In this document: positions 10,149-19,680 of the stretch, piece after piece
How positions within the stretch are numbered: position 1 is the first letter of the stretch
Layout of the letters: each line of letters starts with the position of its first letter
From: Apium graveolens
Lineage: Eukaryota > Streptophyta > Magnoliopsida > Apiales > Apiaceae
NCBI RefSeq assembly: GCF_009905375.1
Contig: NC_133648.1
Span: 88,412,307-88,476,306 of the forward strand
Reading direction: 5' to 3'
DNA: 64,000 nt
Made by a program: the position numbers and the translations under genes
Notes under the pieces: generated by a model
What the model was told of the DNA's origin: nothing
Database searches by the model: none
Seen by the model: the letters and a program-made list of their open reading frames with translations, nothing else

Positions 10149-12233
10149 GAGAGCATTGCACAATGCACCCTTAACTTTGGCCAAAAATCAAAATTGTATA
10201 CGTGTTTTGAACAATTGCAGATTGCATCCCATTATTTTAAAACTCGTTTCACGTTGCACCCCTTTTATAATTTTCCGTCAAATACGACCGTTAACGTTAG
10301 TCAATGGGGGTAATTTAGTACTTTCATAAGTAAAACATACTTACAACTTTGAGAGAATTACATTTTGCATCCCTTAGTTTTGGTCCAAAATCAATATTAT
10401 ACACCTATTTTCAGAAATTGCAGTTTGCATCCCTTTTTTTTGAAACTCGGTACAAAAAGCACCCCTTTTGCCTAATTTCCTTTATTGGGCAGGGGCAAAA
10501 TAGGAATTTTACATATATTTTATATTTTTCAGTTTTTGAGTCATAATTTCGAATTTAGTTTTTATTACATGGTGTTAATTTCAAAAATTTTATAATCCAC
10601 TAAAATTAATTTAAATTACATGTATATTAAATTTTAATATTAAATTAGTTGCATCAATTTTTTTAAAATAATGCGACGTTATTATTTTTTGGGAAAATGG
10701 ATTTTTTCGTCACCTAACTTATCGTATTTTTAGAACTTACCATTTAACTATTATTTTTTTTCTTTTGCTCACTAATGTTAGGTTCATATTTGTTTTTAGT
10801 CACTAATGTTAGGTTCAGATTTGATTATTAGCATTATGTCAATATTTTGTAGCATTATTAAAATATAGTGGTAGTCTGTAATATTTTAATGATTCGATAT
10901 ATGTCTATATCTTTATATATAGTACTCCATATGTCCCCCAAGACGTTTACCTTGATGATGAGAGTTTGACAAACATTTTAAGGCTCGTAAAAGTGTAGTT
11001 TCATGAATTAATTTTAATTTTTTCTTCTGAATAATAATTTAACGTTTAAATTTTTATATACAATTTTTTTAAAAAAAATAAGTTATAAAACTATGTTTGT
11101 AAGAAAAATATGTTGTGAGAGTTGTTTGATTTCATACCAAATTCATATTATTACAACATTATTCTATTTTTGTGTTTATATATATATTTGTTTCACAATT
11201 CTATTAGAGTGGATGGTTTATAGTTTTGATTTTGGGTTGGTAAGAGTTGCATGAAGGAGTTGTGATTAGTGATTTCATTTGGTTTTTGAAAGTGTCGTTT
11301 GGTAAAATATTGATATGTAATTTTTTAATGTTTTTAGTACTTTATGATCAGTTTACTAATTTGATTATATTGAATTTTTTATTTTTTTATTTCCAAATAA
11401 TTTTAGTACGGACTGGGATACCTCTTCCTAATAAATTTGATTTTGAGCTTAGTACCCCACCTAAAAAGTAAAAGACGCATATGAATTGATTTTATGCGTC
11501 TGTTTACAATGTATATACATTTGTTCTGATCAGATGTTTAAAATAATATGTGTAATTCCTATAACATACGTATATAATTCAGACATTATACGACTCCTTC
11601 ATATGCATCTAGTAAACTCAGACATATATAAGCTTTCTTATAAGACACATATGACACTTTTTGTACTGTTTATCACTATATTTTAATAATACTATTGAAA
11701 ATTGACAAAATACTAATAATCAAATCTGAACCTAACGTTAGTGACTAAAAAAAATCCGAACCTAACATTAGTGAGTTAAACAAAAAAACTTATAGTTGAG
11801 TGGTAAGTTTCTAAACACACAATAAGTTGGGTGACGAAAAAATTTATTTTCCCTTATTTTTTTAGTGTAGGGGAAGAATTCATTATTATAAATATTTTTA
11901 GCTTTTTTCGAATTATAACTACAAAAATTATTTAAAATCTATATTAAAATACCTATCTTACCCTCATTATTTTAGTTATAACTGTCAAAGGGGTGCATTT
12001 TGCATACGGACTGAAAGTTAGGGGTTGCAAGCTGCAATTACCATTCAAATACTAATATACCAACTTTACCCTTCAAACACATAACGGTAACAATCATATT
12101 TAACGGAAAATTACAAAAGGGGTGCAACTTAAAACGGGTTTGAAAGTAATGGGATGCAATCTGCAATTGTTCAAAACAGGTATACAACTTTGAATTTTGG
12201 CCAAAGTTAAGGGGTGCATTCTACAATTCTCTC
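10149..12233. mobile_element. Mutator-like (MULE/foldback) non-autonomous element with long TIRs, 9-bp TSD
   Basis: Left end GAGAGCATTGCACAATGCAC and right end (reverse complement) GAGAGAATTGTAGAATGCAC start inverted repeats of about 160 bp (to about 10306; from about 12076). The 9-bp word TTATATTTA stands directly outside both ends (10140-10148 and 12234-12242). TIR-like sequence repeats internally at about 10352-10480 and 11985-12040, so the arms are tandemly built. No transposase frame is present. The element is split by a second element at 10691-11853; without it the element would be about 0.9 kb. Confidence 0.85.
10691..11853. mobile_element. Second Mutator-like TIR element nested in the first, 9-bp TSD
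   Basis: The ends are GGGAAAATGGATTTTTTCGT and, inverted, GGGAAAATAAATTTTTTCGT. The inverted arms are about 155 bp (10691-10846 and 11699-11853) and each contains two copies of CACTAATGTTAGGTTC. The 9-bp target duplication TTATTTTTT is at 10682-10690 and 11854-11862. No transposase is encoded. The interior has a hairpin with 8-bp stems (AGACGCAT / ATGCGTCT) near 11472-11500. Confidence 0.83.
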
Positions 12234-12542
12234 TTATATTTAATTTGTCGGCTTTCATATCCAATCATTACATTTTCTAATATGGAAAGTAAGAATTACC
12301 TCATATTCAATGTATTTTGTATCACTAATTGTACCATGTAAACAAATATAGTAACTCTTTAATTAACTTCGCAATATTTCATTTATTGTAGTTATTTTCA
12401 TGAGATATGTGTGCGGTCATTTGTATAATATTTGGATCGTATATTTCGATTTCGTTGCCACATATTTAATTCATTTTGAGAAAAACACGTTAAGTACGAC
12501 ATCGATCTCAATTCCATAAAGAAAGATATTTAGTTAATCGAT

Positions 12543-13145
12543 CCATCATGAAACTTACAGAGAAATGCTAAGTATACAGCTTACAAATGTTTCTCTGAGA
12601 ATTTACTTGCTTAGTCTTCTTGTTGTTCTAATTGCTACTCTTAGTTTATATATCACCAGGATTACACAGTAATAAGACAAGATAATAAAACAAAACCTAT
12701 TAATTCTAATACTATGCTGCTTCATTATTCTATTCCAACATCTTTGAATATCTACATAATAGCATGGAAATGGCAATGCTTCTTTGTTCTCAAAAACCCA
12801 GTTGAATAGGCTTTCACATTCCTTTTGCATACACTCGACGCATGTGACTGTGTTGTCACTGTCAACAGATGTTTGAATTGATTATCCATCGGGTACATGA
12901 TCATCCGTCGAGTAGCCTTGTTGATCATCCGTCGAGTAGCTTTGTTGATCATCCGTCGAGTAGCTATATGGCACTTGACTTCATTTCATTTATGATGAAT
13001 TACAAGACATCATCTATGTACACTTAATCAACCTATTCTGCATATCTAATTAAAGTCAACATGACTTATATGCTACTACAAAATCTAAACAAATGTGTTT
13101 ACAGAAATGTGCTACATGACTTATTGTTACATAAGCTACTCACTC
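12543..13145 (-). repeat. LTR fragment of the Copia-D family
   Basis: It aligns by eye with the Copia-D LTR over shared phrases (TTTATATATCACCA, ATGCTGCT.CATT, GAATATCT.CA..., AGGCT.TCACATTC, ACATAAGCTACTC). It lacks the LTR tip that adjoins the primer site, and no primer site adjoins it. 12243-12542, just to its left, shows nothing recognisable. Confidence 0.65.
12898..12969. repeat. Three 24-bp tandem copies (TGATCATCCGTCGAGTAGC...)
   Basis: Copies begin at 12898, 12922 and 12946 with at most one or two changes. This is the counterpart of the 2525-2607 array, with CGTCGAG in place of CGTTGAG. Confidence 0.85.
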
Positions 13146-13151
13146 AATGGA

Positions 13152-13215
13152 TAATAAATCATCATCCGTCGGGACTATATTGAGTCATCCGTCGGGACTA
13201 TATTCCTTATCCGAC
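13152..13215. repeat. Three CATCCGTCGGGACTATA repeats
   Basis: The motif CATCCGTCGGGACTATATT occurs near 13153 and 13175, with a variant TTATCCGACGGGACTATA near 13197. Unlike the neighbouring array, CGTCGAG has become CGTCGGG. Confidence 0.75.
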
Positions 13216-13229
13216 GGGACTATAAGCTA

Positions 13230-13640
13230 CATGACTTATTTAGAGTTTTTTTTTAAAAAAATACCCAAGTCTAAAAATATTTTTGTAAAAATACTACCAT
13301 TTTTTAAAAAAAATTGCACCACTGCGCTCGAACAGTTGAGCGGCCGCCGGCCAAAGTACTTTTTTATTTGCGAAAATACTATTTTTTAAAAACTTTTTGC
13401 AAAAATACGAATTTTCGCAACCGGAATCAACTGAATGCAAGTTTCGACGAGTTTTTGCAACTACATACAACCTCATGCAACCAAAAAAAATCGATTTAAC
13501 TAATTACATATCTGCTTGTTTTTTGTTGATTTTAGTTGATTCCGTATTTTTGCAAAAAAATCTGATAATAGTAAAATTGCAAAAAATATTAGAAAAATTA
13601 GTATTTTTGGTAATTACTCTAGAATTTATCCATTGATACC
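13230..13640. other. Unclassified low-complexity segment, no gene
   Basis: Runs of T and A flank a short GC-rich patch (GCGGCCGCCGGCC near 13340) and repeated ..GCAAAAATAC.. phrases. Short frames on both strands are by-products of the composition. It may be a small TIR element, but I cannot place ends. Confidence 0.35.
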
Positions 13641-13784
13641 CAAGAGGGAAATAAAATTAGGAAAGTAAAGAAGAACACTACGTCATAGATGGATTTCTGC
13701 AACATGCTAGTAATGTAGTCACAAGTCAAAAAAATATTACCGTAGGGTCAAAATTAGCTATGGCAACATTTATTACGTGTTGCG

Positions 13785-13920
13785 TTTTGACTTGTCGATA
13801 TCTGAGATCTCTAAATGCATTTTGACTTATTGATATCTCTTGGGACTTCTCTACAAGTCATTTTGGACTTCTCGACAGACTTCTCGATATCTCTTGATCC
13901 GTGACTTGTCGATATCTGAC
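13785..13920. repeat. Array of ACTTGTCGATATCT-type motifs
   Basis: At least four variants of (G)ACTT(G/C)TCGATATCT lie within about 135 bp, probably inside another LTR fragment (13640-14200) of unknown family. The layout resembles the CATCCGTCGAG arrays, with an unrelated motif. Confidence 0.55.
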
Positions 13921-14229
13921 TTAGAACATTTTTCGTGAAACAACATTATTCAAATCCAAGCTGCTACACTTCTCTTTGAGGCATGATCATGAACGAATCT
14001 TCTTCCAGATTTTATTTCATAGCTTGAAGACTATTCACAAAAAATTCTTCAATCTAATCTACTTAACATTTTTATAGACTCAAGAAATATAATTACATAA
14101 TACAAATTTAGATTATCATGCAACTTATTCTTAAGATTCTCAATGTGACTTAGTCTTGTTATATAGAGGCATGTCTTGCACAATAGGGGGCATTCTAGTC
14201 ACAGATCAAATTCTTGCAATTCACTTCAT

Positions 14230-14411
14230 TCTCTATCGATCAGTACCTTCAATTGTGTGTTTCATTGATCCAGTCGAATTTTAGATCTAGGGTTTCAGAT
14301 CTTGTTTCTGCTCATCAGACCTGACACTGTGGTTTAGAGTTATTATTGTCACTAATTTCAAATCAAGTGACTAGAAAAGAAAGCAACATTATACAAAAGC
14401 ATATTCTTTAG
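14230..14411 (+). repeat. Direct repeat, copy 1
   Basis: Shares ATCGATCAGTA.CTTCAAT, ..CTTGTTT.TGCTCATCAGA, GTGTGGTTTAGAGTTA and AAATCAAGTGACTAGAAAA with 14830-15062, about 600 bp downstream. No coding frame is conserved between copies. Confidence 0.75.
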
Positions 14412-14829
14412 GTCATAAATTCATAAAATGGATGAAGAGTTTAGCGGTATAGGTAAGTTCTATGTGAACACAACAATGTGCTAATGTATGAAGTATATGC
14501 TCAAATTCATGTTGATTAAGTTCTTACAATACATATTTTGATGTATCAATATTTTATCACTTTTGACCTGTAACACGCATCTACGTGCACAAACAAGCTG
14601 GGGGTATTTGCTGTAAATAACTTCTTCATTCTTTTGAGTGAGTGTTGTCTTGTTCAGTGTATTCTATGTCGCTGCGATCTCAGAATGTCCTGTCAAGTTC
14701 ATAATATCCAAGAGGATAGTTATGAATCTTTTTTCTTTATAAAAATCTCCAAATTATTATGAATTCGCTCAATTTGTTCTCGATTCTTCGATTAATCTTC
14801 AAATTATTATCAAATTCTTTCAATTTGTC

Positions 14830-15062
14830 CCATTATATATCGATCAGTATCTTCAATCGCGCATTTTCGTTAATCCGATCGAATTCTAAATCTAGAGTTT
14901 ATAAATCTTGTTTTTGCTCATCAGATCTATCAGTGTGGTTTAGAGTTACTATTTCCACTTAGTACTTAGATCTATCATTGTGGTTTAGAGTTACTATTTC
15001 CACTTATTACAAATCAAGTGACTAGAAAAAAACCAACATTATACAAAAACATATTCTATAAA
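14830..15062 (+). repeat. Direct repeat, copy 2, with an internal 46-bp duplication
   Basis: Second copy of 14230-14411. It is longer because AGATCTATCA.TGTGGTTTAG and the following bases occur twice in tandem (about 14922-15010). Confidence 0.75.
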
Positions 15063-15537
15063 GTAGTTGGGAGAATACAAGATCAAGGACCAAGATTAAC
15101 TGGACAAAGGATGGTCACATACCTGCAAGATTCTACACAGATTTGCTAAGCTAGAAATGGAAACAGAAAAAGGTTGCTTTATATAGTAGTTTAGTACATT
15201 TTAGTGCAAGACTTGTAAACCCGTGCTGCTAGTGTATAAAGCATGCATTGGTCCTTTGTTTAGATGTAACAAACAGATTCATATTTTCTTGTATTCTCTC
15301 AAGGAAGAAGCTGAGTTCTTATATTTTTAAGAACATAGAATTTGTAGCAAGAAAAACTTAATTAATATAAATTAAGCAAGTTTTAAAATATTGTGCTTGT
15401 TGATTTATTTATGTTAACACAATATCTCTGCAAATATAAAATGCTTTGTTCACACAATATCCAAACAAGTTTAAAAAGGCTAAAAATCCAAGAAACACAT
15501 TCACCCCCTCCCTCTGTGTTGCATTCAATATCTAACA
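15063..15537 (+). repeat. 3' portion of a Copia LTR
   Basis: The sequence ends with the style typical of plant Copia LTR termini (CACCCCCTCCCTCTGTGTT...ATATCTAACA at 15537). No primer site follows, so it is probably a solo or truncated LTR. Its left boundary is not visible. Confidence 0.55.
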
Positions 15538-16126
15538 TAACACTGCGTAAATTATACCCTCCCCGAACACTGCTTTATGCGGTATTTACTTGATTTGATT
15601 GGTTGGTTGGTTTATATTTATATGAGTTACATATGAGTTAAAAATTAACTACAAGACATATTTATAAATATTTAATAAAAAATGACATATTCATTAACTA
15701 ACACGTTATTTTGAGACATATCATACAAATACCAAAAAAGGTATTCTATAGTCCATCAATATTGAATCAGACAGTTAATGTGTCAGAATCGGTGTCCTAA
15801 ATGAAAATATTAAATCAGATAGTTTGTATCTTAGAAGTTGGAATCGGTGTTCTAAACGGAAATCAACATTATTCGATAGAGGAATCTAGTTAATTTGATA
15901 ATCGGTGATCAATCAAAATATTATTCGAAAATAAATAAATTTAATAACTATTAATATAAATATAAATATAGATTTATATTTATAATTTGTTAAGCTTCCG
16001 TAATATATATATATAAAAATAAAACCATATATCATTATTCCAATCGACACTAAACTAAAAGAGAGTTCAAGTTTGACATATGTTTTCTCTCCTTAAAAAT
16101 AGTTGCTTACATAGCAAAATCTAACA
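15538..16126 (+). repeat. Tail of the 5' LTR of Copia-A
   Basis: The right end is fixed by ..AAAATCTAACA at 16126, followed by a primer site. How much of the upstream AT-rich sequence belongs to the LTR is unknown, since the partner LTR is not in the window. Confidence 0.5.
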
Positions 16127-16128
16127 AG

Positions 16129-16140
16129 TGGTATCAGAGA
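16129..16140 (+). other. Primer binding site of Copia-A
   Basis: TGGTATCAGAGA, complementary to the initiator tRNA-Met 3' end with one change at the last base. Confidence 0.85.
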
Positions 16141-16176
16141 AAAATTTGAAAGTAAACAGATAAAGATCTTGGAAGT

Positions 16177-16804
16177 ATGAGTGCACAAAAGTTAAGTAGT
16201 ATCAAGATACCAGCCTTTGACAAAACCAACTACACATTGTGGAAAAAGAAGATGATTTTGTTTATAAGGATGCCAATCCCATGTACATCATATTCTCAAG
16301 AATGGCCCTTTTATTCCCATGGAAACATGGCCATTCCAGCTCATTGTGCCCCTAAAGACCCCTCAAAATACATTGAACCTGAAAAGGAGAAAGTCTCTTA
16401 GTGGCGTGCAACTAATTCTGATAGAATCACTTGACAATGTTATGTAAAATAATATTGTCAACTGTCACACAGCCAAACAGATTTGGGAGAAGATATAGAT
16501 TTTTTTAGGGTACAGAGGAAGTAAGGTCTAATCAAAGGAGAATACTGGTGTCTCAGTATGAGGGTTTCATGGCCTAGCCTAAAGAAGGAATTAATGAAGT
16601 TTTGGAAAGATTCAACAAACTGATAAATGACTTGCAACTTCTTGATATATATTATAAAGCTAAGGAGGTTAACCTAACGTTTTTGCTAGCTCTTCTGGAC
16701 CACCTTGAACATAAAATATCATCTATAAGAGAAGGAAGAGACTTAAGCAGAATGACACTGGAGGTATTATATGGGATCTTGAAGACATGTGAACTTGAAA
16801 TTGT
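16177..16804 (+). pseudogene. Copia-A gag, segment 1 (N-terminal, UBN2)
   Basis: It opens MSAQKLSSIKIPAFDKTNYT, the characteristic SIRE-type gag start, 36 bases after the primer site. The frame stops at 16401 (a tryptophan-like TGG codon is now TAG). It is recognisable again to 16600 and open from 16602 (MERFNKLINDLQLLDI, then REGRDLSRMTLEVLYGILKT). The last Copia-A codons read CELEIV and are cut by the Copia-B LTR at 16805; the next residues resume at 43629. Confidence 0.85.
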
Positions 16805-18736
16805 TGGTGAGACTGCGTAGCTGTATTAACAGTTACGTGATAACTCTCAACACGAGAACAACACTAGAACAAGACATGTTAATAATACAACGACTACACA
16901 AGAAATCAGAAGAAATTAAGACAAGGAAAATACAAAGAATCAAAGGATTAGAAGAAAGCTTGAAGTCTGTTTACATGTCACTGAAAGAAGCTCATTAATA
17001 TGTTCATGCCTCGGTGAAAAATAAAGTTTAAAGACTTTCATGGTTTCAGATGTGATGAAGATTCAGTGTATAAGTGCAATCAGAAGATTTTAGTGTATTA
17101 GCATTGATTGAAGATAGACAGTGTATGAAGCATAGGAATCTAAAGAATTGAAGACATGGTATAGACAGAGGTTAAAGAAGACAACCGTATTCTTGAAGTT
17201 ATACTCGCTGAAATGAGTTCATTTATATGTTCAAGCGTCGGTGAAGAACAGTGAATGAAGTATTCAAGATTGTAGTAGCAACGAAGATGTTGTCTAAAGT
17301 ACCAGAAAGGATTTCAGTGAAAATACAGTTATTTATTGACAGTCAGTGTTCGAAGCAGTAAAGTTGTTGGAAGCTTAACAATGTAATTAAGGCTATAATA
17401 AGAAGACCTGAATCGGAGCTAGTCGTCTGTGAACCAGACCAGTTGCACTAGGCATCGGCGTTTCAGGAAAGGAATCTAAGTATTATCATTAGAAGGATTG
17501 TTAAGTGAGGATTTGTATCAGGGAATATAGGTTTTATGATTCAGACGAAGACTCAAGAGAGAAGACTTGAAGATAGGACAACTCAGGGAATGCAATGCTC
17601 TACAGAAACTAAGTCAAGGTGATCACCACTTTGTAGTATGAATCATCCTGATCAGTATATTGATCTTCAGAAACAATATCCTGGAAGTACGGTTCAATAT
17701 TTAAGTACACAAACTGATCTTGACTTAGTGTGATACATAGAGAATCAAAAATGTTCTATGGCAAAAATATCACTTTAGTCGCCATAGAGGTGGTCAAGGC
17801 TACAAGGAAGCCCATGTGGTCACCACAAGGGAGGTCGCCATATAGTTGTTGGTCCTAGGTAACCTCTGTGGTTTCCACAGAGGAGTTGGTGTAATTCACA
17901 CTCTATGGTCGCCATAGAGCTGTTGGCCCTAGGTAACCTCCATGGTCGCCACAGAGGAGTTGGTGTAATTCACACTCTGTGGTCGCCATAGAGCTTCCCG
18001 CACTAGGGAAACACTGTGGCCGCCACAGAGCAGTTGGACTACTAAGGAAATATTGGAGTCGCCATAGAGCATAACACGGGTGGTCACCAGAGAAGTATTA
18101 TTCTAAGGCAAGATCCTGTACTCTTGGTCGCCACAGAGCTTGTATTACCTTGGTCGCCACAGAAGTACTTACTCTCCTTAGCCACATCTTTATTGAATAT
18201 AAAGACTACACTTTGAAGCAGACAAATAACAAGTATTGTTCCGAGTTTTCATCTTCTTCTCCGACGAGAGGAGATAAAACAAGCAGCAAAGAAAATACAG
18301 AAAAGCTCTGGGTACATTGTAAATCCGTTTAACTTCTCACTGGTGTAACGTTATAATGCCCGATTTAATTCTTGTATATTCATATGGGCATTATAATCAT
18401 TACCCGGTAATTAAATCCTTAGACAAATAAAAGCTAGATCATTGTATAGAATTTAATTTGTATATCTTTGTAGAAGCAAGAACATTGTTGTTCTTGGATT
18501 GTAGCCGGTTAATTTATTTACCGGAGTGTAGCAACACCCCTTGCGGATTTATATATGAATATATATTTCTCCAAATATCTTGTGTTCCTCGTTTTATATT
18601 CCCAAACACTATTCTCCTCAAGAACACGAAACCACTGACCGAGCACTAAATCTATATCCGCTAAAGATTCGAAAGAATTTTTAATTTAGTGATTATCTTA
18701 TTCAATCCCCCTTCTACGATAATTCGGGACCTAACA
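16805..18736 (+). repeat. 5' LTR of Copia-B (1932 bp)
   Basis: TGGTGAGACTGCGTAG...GGGACCTAACA. It corresponds over its whole length to 39718-43621 (less the TRIM insertion). It contains a hairpin array at 17863-18028 and the conserved TAGCCGGTTAATTTATTTACC phrase near 18502. Confidence 0.88.
17863..18028. other. Five-unit hairpin array (GTGG-TCG-CCAC) in the Copia-B LTR
   Basis: Units start at 17863, 17901, 17938, 17975 and about 18012, a 37-38 bp period. Stems: CCTCTGTGG/CCACAGAGG (9 bp perfect), CTCTATGG/CCATAGAG (8 bp perfect), CCTCCATGG/CCACAGAGG (two mismatches), CTCTGTGG/CCATAGAG (one G-U) and CTGTGG/CCACAG (perfect). Loops are TTT, TCG or CCG. The 3' LTR carries the matching array at about 40760-40928. 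Single half-sites (GGTCGCCACAGAG) continue to 18170. Confidence 0.8.
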
Positions 18737-18738
18737 AT

Positions 18739-18750
18739 TGGTATCAGAGC
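18739..18750 (+). other. Primer binding site of Copia-B
   Basis: TGGTATCAGAGC, initiator tRNA-Met type, two bases after the LTR end. Confidence 0.9.
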
Positions 18751-19680
18751 TTACTGATTGATATACAAATCAGGATCTTCAAATTAATTTATTTTATTAA
18801 TTTTTCATTTATATAAATTTATTTTGTAAATTTGATTTAGCAAATTTGTTTTATAAATTTAATTTAAATAAGTTTATTTATGAACTTAATTTAAATACAT
18901 TTATCTTATAAATTTAACTAATTTAATTTATCACTTAAATATTAGTAAATAAAAATTTATAATTTAATTAGTTTTTGATTCGATTATTTAGCTGCCAATT
19001 TTTAGACTCTTTGATTCCTTTACTTGAATTAGCAGTTCAGAATTGGCACCTTCAGTTTACTTGTAGAGTAGTACAAGGCACATGAAGTCGCCACAAAACT
19101 GTTATTTTGGTTAAGGCAAAGTCGGATGCCCTTGGTCGCCACAGAACTCATGTGGAAAGAATTACTCCAAGGCAATGTGGGAGTCACCATAGAAGGCTTG
19201 TACAGGTGATACTAGTAGTCACCACAGGTTCTCCTACTCACTCCACACAGGAGTCGCCATACAGACTACTAGGCTTAGAAATAATCTAAGGCAGTATCCT
19301 AGTACCTTGTAGTCGCCACAGAGACAACATAGATCGCCTTAGAGGAGTTACAAATTTGGCTAAGGAAGTAATTCTCTACTGTTATCACCTTCTAATCGCC
19401 ATAGAACTATTTGTACAAGGGTGAAGCTGTAGTTGCCAGTTATTACTGAACAAAATCTGTAACCCCAAAAATTGTGTATTTCTGATTTATTATTTTTCCA
19501 TAAAATTTAAAATTCTTTAATTTAAATTTTTCTTAGATAATAATTTGTTTTATTTAATTTTTAAGAAAATTCAAAATTTTTGAAAATTAGATTTTACGTA
19601 AATATTTATTTTTGATTAATTTATTTTCTAAGAAAATTAAAAATATTGAAAATTTAAATTTCTCTTAAATATTAAATTAA
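18751..19680 (+). other. Leader of Copia-B, with a second block of GTCGCCACAGA repeats
   Basis: 18770-18970 and 19440-19680 are almost pure A/T. Between them, 19084-19440 has about eight degenerate GTCGCCA(C/T)AGA motifs at 30-50 bp spacing, matching the half-sites of the LTR hairpin array. No gag start is seen here. Confidence 0.65.

Noticed and set aside
17863..18170. Possible CRISPR-like array (regular repeats)
   Set aside because: The spacers are themselves repeated LTR sequence, units are hairpins, the same array recurs in the partner LTR, and the DNA is plant nuclear.
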